Shown one piece after another: positions 53,033 to 60,933 of a stretch of 64,000 bases of DNA. Origin of the DNA: Thermanaerosceptrum fracticalcis (GTDB lineage: Bacteria; Bacillota; Peptococcia; DRI-13); the NCBI RefSeq assembly GCF_000746025.2, contig NZ_CP045798.1, positions 2,959,501 to 3,023,500 on the forward strand, in the 5' to 3' direction. Under the pieces are notes generated by a model. It had not been told where the DNA came from. It saw nothing but the letters and a program-made list of their open reading frames with translations, and ran no database searches. Made by a program: the position numbers and the translations under genes. Numbering within the stretch: position 1 is the first letter of the stretch; every line of letters starts with the position of its first letter.

Positions 53033-53213
53033 TGACAGTTATCTCTTCACCAATCAAAGCCATTATCTGCGATTCTTTATAACGCCTGTGACCGCCGGGT
53101 GTGCGCAATGGTTTTAATTTCCCTTCTCTTTCCCGGCGGCGCAACGTGTGAGGCCATACGTTTAATAGCTTTGCTGCCTGATGAGATGTTAGCATCTTTT
53201 CCATTGACACCAC
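52980..53213 (-). CDS. MerR-like HTH protein, recombinase head only
   Basis: 77 residues. The helix-turn-helix LTSHQAAKLLNVWPHTLRRR followed by the wing GKLKPLRTPGGHRRYKESQI is the standard N-terminal domain of IS607 serine recombinases. The protein then stops after an acidic tail (SEVAAGENDSDGSNP), with no resolvase domain (no catalytic Ser or Arg region). It overlaps tnpB by 17-53 bases depending on the tnpB start. It may be a stand-alone DNA-binding factor, or a truncated recombinase. The ATG at 53213 or 53204 follows GGGGTGGTGTCA. Confidence 0.75.
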   Translation of the reverse strand: MVSMEKMLTSHQAAKLLNVWPHTLRRREREGKLKPLRTPGGHRRYKESQIMALIGEEITVIESEVAAGENDSDGSNP

Positions 53214-53314
53214 CCCTTGCCATTATTCTAATTAGAACACTTGTTCGATGTCAATGGATTATTGTTTTTTATTTACTTTTGTTCAATTAATCTGTAACTG
53301 TTACTTACCTCCTT

Positions 53315-54202
53315 TCAAGCACGTCGCAACATGAAATCCTGTACTTTTTCATCCGTCTCTTTTAAGGCATAGTTTCTAAGAGAAAGAAGCAAATAGCGGG
53401 GATGTTTTACTTTAATATCATACACGCCGGGTTCGATTTCCAGGGAGTAAACCCCCCGTTCATCAGCTGCAATTTTATATACAGGTTCTTCCTGACCCGA
53501 CAAGGTAAACTCTATGATTCCTTTGGCTACAGGGGTTAAGCGGAAAGCATCGATGATCTTCCCCGACATTTTGCATGCTTTAACAGAAGACTCTGGTTTT
53601 TTATCATCATGTAATGGGGTTCCGGCAGAATCCTTGAAGGATAATAACTCCTGAACCTGCTTTTCCAATTTACTCAGTCTTTCTTCGAAAATCTTAAGCT
53701 GGTCTCCTGTTACATAAACCGAAAGAGGCTCCGGAGGAAGTTGGGGCTTGGGAGAGATTGCAGAAGGTTTGGGAGGTGCTTCAACTCGGGGAGGAACAGC
53801 TCTGGAATCTTGGGGTGTGTTCTTGCAAAAGCTGGCTTCTATTTCAATGACTATTTCCATGGTTAAGTATAAAGTAGCTTTATAGTCCCGGCTCTCCTGA
53901 ATACAGCTGGCGATACTGCGGGGCTTTTTTTTGTAATTTACGGAAGATTCCCTTAGTTCTTCGGTAAAATCCAAAGTGTCTACCCACTCTACCTGGTATT
54001 CCATCAGGGTAGGATTCACAATATAGTCTTTTTCCCCCAGAGGAGTACAGACAAGTTGGATATTCCAGTTATCCCTTACTGTAAGCTGTTGTTTGTTTAT
54101 CTCTATGTGGGGATTGGGGCCGGTTTCCACGCGAATTCCCATGATCTTTAAGTGCTTAGTAGGCAGGGGTAAAGTAAAATCCTTTTGCAAAATTTTAATC
54201 AT
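53315..54202 (-). CDS. Hypothetical protein with C-terminal carboxypeptidase-regulatory-like beta domain
   Basis: 295 residues. Residues about 1-130 form an unrecognised beta-rich domain. A Pro-rich stretch (PPRVEAPPKPSAISPKPQL) and a short coiled coil (EERLSKLEKQVQELL) come next, and the last 85 residues resemble a carboxypeptidase regulatory/SpaA-type fold (GKIIDAFRLTPVAKGIIEFT, VYSLEIEPGVYDIKVKHP). No signal peptide is visible. The start ATG 54202 follows GGAGGTGTTAGTT. The next gene on this strand is a Cys-rich protein. A spore-coat or surface role is only suspected. Confidence 0.5.
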   Translation of the reverse strand: MIKILQKDFTLPLPTKHLKIMGIRVETGPNPHIEINKQQLTVRDNWNIQLVCTPLGEKDYIVNPTLMEYQVEWVDTLDFTEELRESSVNYKKKPRSIASCIQESRDYKATLYLTMEIVIEIEASFCKNTPQDSRAVPPRVEAPPKPSAISPKPQLPPEPLSVYVTGDQLKIFEERLSKLEKQVQELLSFKDSAGTPLHDDKKPESSVKACKMSGKIIDAFRLTPVAKGIIEFTLSGQEEPVYKIAADERGVYSLEIEPGVYDIKVKHPRYLLLSLRNYALKETDEKVQDFMLRRA

Positions 54203-54376
54203 AACTAACACCTCCATATACCTAAGCTATTTTATGTGACAAAGGTGAGAGAGGTTAATGAAAAAATAAAAACTGGGGAAATTAATCCCCAGCGGTTATC
54301 TTTAGGTACGTTGTGTTTGCTCATATATCAGAAGTTATAGGCTCTGGTAAGTCCCTTTTTTATTTTAAGTAAAACT

Positions 54377-54397
54377 GTTTACGGTTAACGGTTAACG
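54377..54397. repeat. Short-word repeat (GTTAACGG-type)
   Basis: GTTTACGGTTAACGGTTAAC, the same words as at 5771-5800. It lies between the two unrecognised genes. Confidence 0.5.
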
Positions 54398-54428
54398 AAG
54401 CCGCACAGCGGTTTTCTTAAATTACGGT

Positions 54429-55142
54429 TTAAGGCTGCGGGGGTGGGCACTGGGCGCAGCGCCCGGGCTCCAGGTCTGTTTCTTCACAGAAGCTTTCGCA
54501 TTTGGGCTCACGTTCAAAAGGAATACATTGACCGGGGAAGACGGGGAAAGGTAAGTCGATGCAGTCTTTGAAGCAGGTGGGAATACAAACAATGGAGCGG
54601 CCGGATTCCATAACGAAAAATTCTTTTTCTACCGTAACCTCAATGGCAAAGGGCGGGAAGGTGTGGGGGAATCCTTGCGGTCTTGGCACAACGACGGCAC
54701 GGATGCAATCCAGGTGTAATCTCCTGATACACAATTCCGTTGCTTCGGGATTGCAAAGGACGCAGCCACCGTCCACATCCTTGATGGGTACAGCCAGTTC
54801 TCTGTCAAAAACAGCGCTGGCTACGCCAACCTCCGTAGTATTGGTTACAGGATCGAAGAATTCAAACCATACGCGAACCCGGTACTGGACAGTAAAGAAT
54901 ACGCATCCTCCCACTCTGCGGGGGGGGAATACTCCCTTGGGCAGAGGTTCTGAACAAACACCGAAGATGATTAAGTTGCTTACTACACAGTTGATAGGAC
55001 ATGCGTCCGCTGGTATGGGCAATCCTGTTTCTGTTTCGAATAAATAGTGAATATCGTGGAAGCATTTTCTACCCGTCGCACAAACCTTTTCCATAATCAC
55101 GGGAGTACAGTTAAAAAACCATTGGGAATTGATGTCTTGCAT
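54429..55142 (-). CDS. Cysteine-rich hypothetical protein
   Basis: 237 residues with about 19 cysteines. Beta strands such as GGCVFFTVQYRVRVWFEFFD and FPPFAIEVTVEKEFFVME recall the SPOCS-like repeat (DUF3794) of spore-associated proteins, but I cannot confirm it. The C-terminus is Cys/Pro-rich (CESFCEETDLEPGRCAQCPP). The lack of a signal peptide and the many cysteines fit cross-linked spore coat or crust proteins made in the mother cell. AAGGAGGGATATT precedes ATG 55142. Divergent from the small gene at 55220. Confidence 0.5.
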   Translation of the reverse strand: MQDINSQWFFNCTPVIMEKVCATGRKCFHDIHYLFETETGLPIPADACPINCVVSNLIIFGVCSEPLPKGVFPPRRVGGCVFFTVQYRVRVWFEFFDPVTNTTEVGVASAVFDRELAVPIKDVDGGCVLCNPEATELCIRRLHLDCIRAVVVPRPQGFPHTFPPFAIEVTVEKEFFVMESGRSIVCIPTCFKDCIDLPFPVFPGQCIPFEREPKCESFCEETDLEPGRCAQCPPPQP

Positions 55143-55219
55143 AATATCCCTCCTTAAAATAGAGTAAACCAATTCGTCTACCCTATCATATGATTTGGTG
55201 GAAGGAGGGGTTACATGAT

Positions 55220-55462
55220 ATGTTAGAAATCGCAGAATTAGGACAAGAGGGAGGTTGTTTCACGGTCTTTAAAGGAAATTTTGTCGAGGAAAGAGAAGTA
55301 ATCATACTTAAAAATAGAGTAAAGCTAAAGGGGTTGTTTTCATTGATAAGCCAGCAGGGGTTACCGGAAGATATTGTCCAATGGATAGAAGAGATTAACC
55401 AGAATACACCCTTTCATTTGTTAACAGAGATGGTAGTGATTGAAAACCAAATAATGGATTGA
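55220..55462 (+). CDS. Hypothetical 80-residue protein
   Basis: Acidic, soluble-looking protein; its start, MLEIAELGQEGGCFTVFKGN, reads like a small beta domain, followed by helices (LFSLISQQGLPEDIVQWIEE). The start at ATG 55220 is set by GAAGGAGGGG about 9 bases upstream; the longer frame from 55190 contains that site. No family recognised. Divergent from the Cys-rich gene, convergent with rubredoxin. Confidence 0.55.
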   Translation: MLEIAELGQEGGCFTVFKGNFVEEREVIILKNRVKLKGLFSLISQQGLPEDIVQWIEEINQNTPFHLLTEMVVIENQIMD

Positions 55463-55477
55463 GAAGAGAAAAATATA

Positions 55478-55501
55478 GAGGAATACCTTTTGGTATTCCT
55501 C
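55478..55501. terminator. Bidirectional hairpin terminator
   Basis: GAGGAATACC-TTTT-GGTATTCCTC, a 10-bp stem between the gene at 55220 and the convergent rubredoxin gene. Confidence 0.75.
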
Positions 55502-55510
55502 GAAAAGTGG

Positions 55511-55672
55511 TTATATTTCCTCAAACAGTTCTTTACCAACACCGCATTCAGGGCAGGCCCAGTCATCAGGTAAATCATTAAAGCTTGTCCCTGGTTCGAT
55601 GCCCCCCACCGGATCGCCCTCTGCCGGATCATATATGTAATTACAAACGGTACACTGCCATTTTTTAGACAT
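55511..55672 (-). CDS. Rubredoxin
   Basis: 53 residues. The iron site is made by [11 protein letters not shown] (Cys7, Cys10) and [13 protein letters not shown] (Cys40, Cys43). Rubredoxins carry single electrons on an Fe(Cys)4 centre, here in the cytosol, often to oxygen- or peroxide-reducing enzymes of anaerobes. AGGAGGTGTACGCATT precedes ATG at 55672. Single-gene transcript; its redox partner is not in this window. Confidence 0.95.
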   Translation of the reverse strand: MSKKWQCTVCNYIYDPAEGDPVGGIEPGTSFNDLPDDWACPECGVGKELFEEI

Positions 55673-55814
55673 AATGCGTACACCTCCTATAGTTTATATT
55701 CCTGATTATAGCAAAAAGTATTTGCTAGTACAAAACTATCCTAAATAGAATTTATCAATATTTACGGGATAGTTTGTGAGGAAACGGGGTAAAAATAAAA
55801 TAGGAGGTGCTGCT

Positions 55815-56066
55815 ATGGAAAAAGGATATTTAGAAGATTTTCCTCATGAACTTGCGGAGACCATCCGCGATGGGCAGAAACATGGTGTTTCCGATGAATT
55901 AATGGTTAAAGGCATGATCAGCCTTGGTAATCTGATGCAGAAGTTTGTAAAACCTGATACACCCGAAGAAGCTCTGATGAAAGAGATGTGGGACGAAGCA
56001 ACCCCGGAAGAAAAGGAAATGATCGCAGGTCTTGTACTTAGGATCGGTAAAAAAAGAATCCATTAA
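55815..56066 (+). CDS. DUF3243 family protein
   Basis: 83 residues. The blocks GVSDELMVKGMISLGNLMQKF and PEEALMKEMWDEATPEEKEM match the helical DUF3243 family (YmfJ-type), found in spore formers and of unknown role. The start ATG 55815 follows TAGGAGGTGCTGCT. A hairpin with a TTTTTT tail ends the transcript. Confidence 0.7.
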   Translation: MEKGYLEDFPHELAETIRDGQKHGVSDELMVKGMISLGNLMQKFVKPDTPEEALMKEMWDEATPEEKEMIAGLVLRIGKKRIH

Positions 56067-56078
56067 GCGGAAACACTG

Positions 56079-56110
56079 ACTACTACCTGGATACAGGTAG
56101 TAGTTTTTTC
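56079..56110. terminator. Rho-independent terminator
   Basis: ACTACTACCTG-GATA-CAGGTAGTAGT, an 11-bp stem then TTTTTTC. It also faces the end of the convergent MetS/MetP pair. Confidence 0.88.
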
Positions 56111-56115
56111 TTCAT

Positions 56116-56211
56116 CTATTTGTTTTTAAGGGCTATAGTCAGGCAAACTGCCAGCCCGCCCCACAACATGATTGCACCTATGAGAAACATGATTATAGCA
56201 CTGGTATTCAT
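56116..56211 (-). CDS. MetS-like small subunit of the NSS amino-acid symporter
   Basis: 31-residue one-helix peptide: MNTSAIIMFLIGAIMLWGGL followed by a short tail ending in KNK. The S-A-I-x-M start and the WGGL motif match MetS, the small partner needed for methionine/alanine uptake by MetP in Corynebacterium. The ribosome site GGAGGTAGCTTAACTA lies over the stop codon of the symporter gene, so the two are translationally linked. One membrane helix. Confidence 0.8.
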   Translation of the reverse strand: MNTSAIIMFLIGAIMLWGGLAVCLTIALKNK

Positions 56212-56214
56212 TAG

Positions 56215-57714
56215 TTAAGCTACCTCCTTAGTAGGCTGAAGCATTACGTCGTTATTTCCCTTCATGGAATAGAAGACGATACCAAGGATGAAACAAGCGG
56301 CAAAGACGCCCCAACCCATGGCTAAGAGAGCACTAAGCGGATAGCCCTCATAGGGTTTCTTGATGTTTTCAATAATGTTTTGGAAGGTCATAAAGCCAAG
56401 GAACAGCGGCGTAATAAATTTAATCATGAGATTCCACCATGAACCGATAGCAAAGTCCGAATACTCGTTGGCATGTTTGCGCAAGCTTTCCAGGTCAAAG
56501 AACCAGCCAACAAGGATAACTTCTATAAGCCCGCCGATAACGATACCGAAGTTATTGACAAAGTAGTCAACAATATCTAGCACCATAAGGCCTGAGCCGG
56601 TAACAAAAATTAGACTGATGACAAAAGAGGCACCCATACAAATGTTAAGGGCTTTTTGTCTTGGTAAGTTAAACTTATCCATTATCCCGGCGAGGAATGC
56701 TTCAATAATGGAAATCAGAGAAGTCATACCTGCAAAAAAGAGAGCAGTGAAAAAGGTGGCGCCAACAAAGCCTTTTAGAGCCGGCAGGGCATTGATGGCT
56801 TTGGGGAATACAATGAAGGCAAGTCCTACGCCAGCACTGGCTATTTCTGAAACAGGTACGCCTTGGGTGTGAGCCATATAACCTAAAACGCTAAAGACAC
56901 CGGTGGCTGCAAAGAGTTCAAAACCGTGGTTGCTGAAAGCCGTAATAAAGGCGCTGTTTACGATGTCAGTTTTTGGGGGCAGGTAACTGGAATAAGCAAT
57001 CATGATGGCAAAAGCAATACTCAAGCTAAAGAAGATCTGACCGTAAGCAGCCACCCAAACCTTAGGCTGCAAGATCTTGTCCCATTGAGGAGTAAAGAGA
57101 TAATTCAAACCGTCTATAGCTCCCGGGAGAGTTAGGCCCCTAATAACAATAACACCGGTTAATACTACTAAAGCGGGTATTAAGATTTTATTGGCTTTTT
57201 CAATTCCGCCTTTAATACCTTTAGAAAGAATATAATAGCTAATAGTCCAGACAAAAATGAACGGTAATAGAATGTTCATACGTAATCCGCCGAACTTCCA
57301 GGGACTATCTGTTAAACCTAAGTACTGAGCGAAAAAGAATGTTTTGGTATCAGTTCCCCAGGCCTGAGTCATGGCAAAAAAGATATAGCTTACAGCCCAG
57401 GCAACAACAGCTACATAATAAGTTGTAATGAAGAAGGCCACCGCCGATTGAAACCATCCTAACCATTCCCATTGTTTTTTCATACGGGAAAAGGTAATGG
57501 GAGCACCACCCCTAAATTTATGTCCCATTGCAAACTCCAGGATCAAAATAGGAATCCCGGCAGTGATGATTGCAAAAAAATACGGGAACAGGAAAGCACC
57601 ACCGCCATTAGAGGCAGCTACGTAGGGGAAACGCCAGATGTTTCCTAAACCGATTGCGGAACCCACGGCTGCCAAGATAAAACCCAGCCTGGTACCCCAT
57701 TGATCTCGAGACAT
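56215..57714 (-). CDS. Sodium:neurotransmitter-symporter-family (MetP-like) amino-acid transporter
   Basis: 499 residues with about 11-12 helices. The NSS signature is GFILAAVGSAIGLGNIWRFPY near residues 10-30 (unwound helix 1 with sodium and substrate sites), then NGGGAFLFPYF, and VWVAAYGQIFFSLSIAFAIM for helix 6. Import of an amino acid with sodium is expected; the adjacent MetS-like peptide suggests methionine or alanine. The start is ATG 57714 with AAAGGGGTGG upstream; GTG 57723 is less likely. A sigma-A promoter lies about 35-70 bases upstream. Confidence 0.9.
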   Translation of the reverse strand: MSRDQWGTRLGFILAAVGSAIGLGNIWRFPYVAASNGGGAFLFPYFFAIITAGIPILILEFAMGHKFRGGAPITFSRMKKQWEWLGWFQSAVAFFITTYYVAVVAWAVSYIFFAMTQAWGTDTKTFFFAQYLGLTDSPWKFGGLRMNILLPFIFVWTISYYILSKGIKGGIEKANKILIPALVVLTGVIVIRGLTLPGAIDGLNYLFTPQWDKILQPKVWVAAYGQIFFSLSIAFAIMIAYSSYLPPKTDIVNSAFITAFSNHGFELFAATGVFSVLGYMAHTQGVPVSEIASAGVGLAFIVFPKAINALPALKGFVGATFFTALFFAGMTSLISIIEAFLAGIMDKFNLPRQKALNICMGASFVISLIFVTGSGLMVLDIVDYFVNNFGIVIGGLIEVILVGWFFDLESLRKHANEYSDFAIGSWWNLMIKFITPLFLGFMTFQNIIENIKKPYEGYPLSALLAMGWGVFAACFILGIVFYSMKGNNDVMLQPTKEVA

Positions 57715-57732
57715 TTGAACCACCCCTTTAAG

Positions 57733-57784
57733 AATACAATCTTCTGAACGATTGTATTATAACACCTAACAATAACACTGTCTA
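57733..57784 (-). promoter_or_regulatory. Promoter and operator-like inverted repeat of the MetP/MetS operon
   Basis: On the minus strand TAGACA (57784-57779), 17-base spacer, TATAAT (57761-57756). The inverted repeat AATACAATC-N8-GATTGTATT spans 57733-57758, covering the end of the -10 box and the start site, a classic place for a repressor. The identity of such a repressor is unknown. Confidence 0.6.
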
Positions 57785-57993
57785 TTATAAAATGACATAG
57801 TACAGAAAAAATATATACCAGGTGTTGTATACCCACCAAGAACAATTCTAAAAATTAAATCAATAAACTATCAAAATAATATAACGATAATTAGTCCCTA
57901 TACATTTTTTGGGGATTTCCTGTCCTCTAAGTAGCATTTGAGCCCTTTTTTTCTATAATGAACTAGGTACCTTTCTTTTACAGGGGGGATGTT

Positions 57994-58269
57994 ATGTCCT
58001 ATGTCAGAATAACTTTATCCAAGGAAATGCTTCAGGCTTTATTAGCAAACCTGACGGAATTGAGAACTCCGGCCAGTGAATTTCTGGTAGAGAGTGATGT
58101 GGATGGAAATAATGAGACCACTCGCATCATCAATATTTTAAGTGGTGATGTGTTTGAACAAACCGTCCAAAAACAGGAGCTTCACGAATCTTCTAAACAG
58201 GAATGCAGGATTTATGAATTCCCCTCTAAAGTGGAAAGAGGGCAAACAATCGAAGACAATAAGGAATAA
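57994..58269 (+). CDS. Hypothetical protein, 91 residues
   Basis: Small acidic protein: SYVRITLSKEMLQALLANLTE at the start (strand then helix), followed by a linker, then IINILSGDVFEQTVQKQEL and a polar tail (QTIEDNKE). CAGGGGGGATGTT gives a strong ribosome site before ATG 57994. A TCGTC/GACGG hairpin follows the stop. No family is recognised. Confidence 0.55.
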   Translation: MSYVRITLSKEMLQALLANLTELRTPASEFLVESDVDGNNETTRIINILSGDVFEQTVQKQELHESSKQECRIYEFPSKVERGQTIEDNKE

Positions 58270-58292
58270 GTCGTCTGGTGACGGCTTATTTT
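58265..58292 (+). terminator. Rho-independent terminator
   Basis: ATAAGTCGTC-TGGT-GACGGCTTAT (one G-T pair) then TTTTTACG. Confidence 0.7.
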
Positions 58293-58591
58293 TACGAGCA
58301 GGAAACTATATCCCTCGTATAATATGTTATTACTTGATATATTACCGTAGGTCTTAATGTATTAGTTCCCGTAGTGAGTAACAAAAATGTTTCCTTGGAA
58401 GGTCGTTGAGCCATATTTTATATGGCAATAATTACAACTATATTTCATTTTCATATCCAAGATATAATCAGTTAGTAAAGTAGAGATGTATTTTGTATAC
58501 TTTGTTGTCATGTAAAAGGAAAAGTAAATATCATAACGAATATGCATTATTCGGTAGAAAAGATAATTTTATTTAAGAAAGGAGAAGGGTT
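58293..58591. other. AT-rich upstream region of the dicarboxylate/glutamate symporter gene
   Basis: About 300 bases. It is AT-rich, has several TATAAT-like words, and ends with AAAGGAGAAGGGTT before the GTG. I see no ORF or clear RNA structure. Promoters for the next gene must lie here. Confidence 0.4.
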
Positions 58592-59809
58592 GTGAAGTTA
58601 TCTACCAAAATTTTAATCGGTCTTATCCTTGGTATCATTGCAGGTGTTTTGTTAAGTAGTTACACTGGATTCATTAAAACATGGATTAAACCTTTTGGTG
58701 ACCTCTTTATTAATCTGATCAAAATGGTTATTGTACCTCTGGTCCTATCTTCCCTGGTGGTGGGAGCCGCATCCGTCGGCGATGTCAAGAAGCTGGGGCG
58801 TATGGGCGGTAAGACGGTGGGTTACTACCTGATAACTACCGCTATTGCCGTAACCATTGGTTTAGTCCTGGCAAATATCATTGATCCTGGCCTCAATATG
58901 AAACTCCCTGCCGACGCGAAGTATGCAGGGAAAGAGGCACCACCTTTAGCACAGGTTCTTTTAAATATTTTCCCTACTAATCCCATGGATTCCCTGGTCC
59001 GTGCAGACATGCTGCAGATCATCGTCTTTGCTCTTTTCTTAGGGATAGGTATTACATTGGTAGGTGAAAGAGCTAAGCCTATCTATCATTTTTTTGACGG
59101 TTTAGCCGAGGTTATGTACAAAATAACGGGTATAGTCATGGAGTTTGCTCCCATAGGCGTTTTTGCCTTAATTACACCCGTTGTGGCAGCCAATGGCCCC
59201 AAAGTATTAATTCCATTGGCTAAAGTTATTGCTGCTGTATACATTGGCTGTATCCTGCATGCGGCCATTGTTTACTCAACGGCAGTTAAAACTCTGGGCA
59301 AGATGAGTCCCCTTAAGTTCTTCAAAGGCTTTTCTCCTGCCATGCTCATTGCTTTCACTACCTGCAGCAGTTCCGCTACGCTTCCCGTTTCCATGAAGTC
59401 TGTGGAGGAAAACCTGGGGGTAGATAAGGACGTAGCAAGTTTTGTGCTGCCTTTGGGTGCAACGGTTAATATGGATGGAACTGCTATCTATCAAGGTGTT
59501 TGTGCCGTTTTTGTTGCCCAGGTATTTGGGATAGACCTTAACCTAGGGCAGCAATTGACCGTTATACTTACCGGTACTTTAGCTTCCATTGGAGCAGCCG
59601 GCGTACCGGGAGCGGGTTTGATCATGTTAACCATGGTTCTCCAGTCAATAAATTTACCTTTGGAGGGTATTGCTCTTATTGCCGGTATTGACCGTGTTCT
59701 GGATATGGCCCGGACTACGCTTAACGTCACTGGTGATGCTAGCGCTGCTGTGATTGTTGACTATACCGAAAAGAAAGTTGTGGGTAAAACTGGTTCTTTC
59801 GCGTCATAA
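58592..59809 (+). CDS. Dicarboxylate/amino acid:cation symporter (DAACS family)
   Basis: 405-residue membrane carrier of the glutamate/aspartate/C4-dicarboxylate family (GltP, GltT, DctA). Landmarks: KILIGLILGIIAGVLL at the start, the serine-rich re-entrant loop TTCSSSATLPVSMKS near residues 265-279, and ATVNMDGTAIYQGVCA near 295. The substrate cannot be settled, but the TLPVS loop and NMDGTA motif favour acidic amino acids or C4 dicarboxylates driven by sodium or protons. GTG start after AAAGGAGAAGGGTT. Single-gene unit with a strong terminator. Confidence 0.9.
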   Translation: MKLSTKILIGLILGIIAGVLLSSYTGFIKTWIKPFGDLFINLIKMVIVPLVLSSLVVGAASVGDVKKLGRMGGKTVGYYLITTAIAVTIGLVLANIIDPGLNMKLPADAKYAGKEAPPLAQVLLNIFPTNPMDSLVRADMLQIIVFALFLGIGITLVGERAKPIYHFFDGLAEVMYKITGIVMEFAPIGVFALITPVVAANGPKVLIPLAKVIAAVYIGCILHAAIVYSTAVKTLGKMSPLKFFKGFSPAMLIAFTTCSSSATLPVSMKSVEENLGVDKDVASFVLPLGATVNMDGTAIYQGVCAVFVAQVFGIDLNLGQQLTVILTGTLASIGAAGVPGAGLIMLTMVLQSINLPLEGIALIAGIDRVLDMARTTLNVTGDASAAVIVDYTEKKVVGKTGSFAS

Positions 59810-59852
59810 GAGGTTAAGCGTTTAATTAAAATTAACAAAATAAGGAGAATAG

Positions 59853-59880
59853 AAGCACCCCTCTTCTGGGGTGCTTTTTA
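59853..59880 (+). terminator. Rho-independent terminator
   Basis: AAGCACCCC / GGGGTGCTT, 9-bp stem with TCTTCT loop, then TTTTA. Confidence 0.88.
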
Positions 59881-60054
59881 GGTGTTGATAGATGCAGCCG
59901 TCCGTTATCCCCAAAGGAGATACTAGCATAAAGCTGTTTAGATACGTAAATAATTGCGTGTTAATATATGATAAAAGGCGTGACTAAGCCACTATTTATA
60001 GTTTATACTAAATTAGAAAGTGAACAGGCAACTTGTAAAGGGATGTGCATTTGT

Positions 60055-60765
60055 GTGAGAAAAACGATTCTTTTTGATCTGGACGGTACCTTGCTCCCAT
60101 TAAATATTGATCTATTTATCGAAAAATACATAAACGCTATTTCAAAGTTTTGTGCACCACTGGTAGAACCCCGTGCTTTTACCCGGGCCCTGTGGTTTTC
60201 TACAGATAAAATGCTACAGAATGAGGGACATGGCACCAATGAAGAGATATTTATGCAGCATTTCCTGGCCCAGCTTAAGAAAAATAAAGAAGAAGTTTAC
60301 CCTCTGCTTGAGAAATTCTATACTCAAGAATTTGGGAAATTGCAAAAATATATCGAACCTTCAGCTTTGGCCCAATCCATCGTGCAAAAGGTAGTTGACA
60401 GGGGTTGGGATATCGTCCTGGCAACTAATCCTGTTTTCCCGCGCTTAGCCATTGAAGAGCGCATGCGCTGGGCAAAAATTGACGGTTTACCCTGGCGTTA
60501 CATCACTACTTACGAAAACAGCAGGAGCAGTAAACCCTCGTTACGTTATTATGAAGAAATAATAGATAAATTGCAGTTGGATCCTGCCCAGTGCTGGATG
60601 GTTGGTAACGATATGGAAGAAGATATAGTCGCTGGTAAATTGGGATTTCGTACTTATCTGGTAACAGATTTCTTGATTGATAAAGGGAAGGGTGGACAAG
60701 TCCCCGACTACCAGGGTTCCCTCCAAGATTTTTGGGTATTTGTTGAAAATGATACGCTAAATTAA
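60055..60765 (+). CDS. HAD-superfamily hydrolase (phosphatase)
   Basis: 236 residues. HAD motifs: I, ILFDLDGTLLP (nucleophile Asp near residue 8, acid two positions later); II, VLATNP; III, the Lys in SSKPSLRYYEE; IV, MVGNDMEEDIVAG. The cap is helical (about 20-90). The start GTG 60055 puts the nucleophile near the N-terminus and has AAAGGGAT upstream; ATG 60043 is possible. The longer frame from 59968 is unlikely. The substrate is unknown; many small-molecule phosphatases have this layout. Confidence 0.85.
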   Translation: MRKTILFDLDGTLLPLNIDLFIEKYINAISKFCAPLVEPRAFTRALWFSTDKMLQNEGHGTNEEIFMQHFLAQLKKNKEEVYPLLEKFYTQEFGKLQKYIEPSALAQSIVQKVVDRGWDIVLATNPVFPRLAIEERMRWAKIDGLPWRYITTYENSRSSKPSLRYYEEIIDKLQLDPAQCWMVGNDMEEDIVAGKLGFRTYLVTDFLIDKGKGGQVPDYQGSLQDFWVFVENDTLN

Positions 60766-60800
60766 GTAAAATGAGAGGGGCAAGTCAATAGGGAAAAGAT

Positions 60801-60902
60801 GTGAAGATTTCTTCCAAAATTAGAAATGTCATCGTGATTCCCTTGCAAATCAGTGACGCAGGGGAACTAGAAGTCAAGGTTGGCCTTGAAAAGGTGGCTT
60901 AA
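60801..60902 (+). CDS. Possible 33-residue peptide ORF
   Basis: GTG start behind AGGGAAAAGAT; peptide begins KISSKIRNVIVIPLQ and ends in GLEKVA. It sits between the HAD gene and a zinc-finger membrane protein. No family, no terminator of its own; may be a fragment or chance. Confidence 0.25.
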   Translation: MKISSKIRNVIVIPLQISDAGELEVKVGLEKVA

Positions 60903-60933
60903 AACAAATGGGTAAACGCCGGGGAGGTAATAA

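Larger units (their letters stand above)
51194..53240 (-). mobile_element. IS607/IS1341-like element with HTH ORF and tnpB
   Basis: An HTH ORF (52980-53213) and a tnpB-like gene overlap on the minus strand and are followed by a structured RNA candidate. There is no serine recombinase domain, so the element probably cannot move unaided. The outer ends are not visible to me; the span is approximate. Confidence 0.55.

Noticed and set aside
54559-55047. 162-codon frame on the plus strand opposite the Cys-rich gene
   Set aside because: No ribosome site and poor protein character, whereas the minus-strand frame has a perfect ribosome site.
55414-55683. 89-codon minus-strand frame over the rubredoxin gene
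   Set aside because: Another frame of the same bases encodes a perfect 53-residue rubredoxin with a ribosome site.
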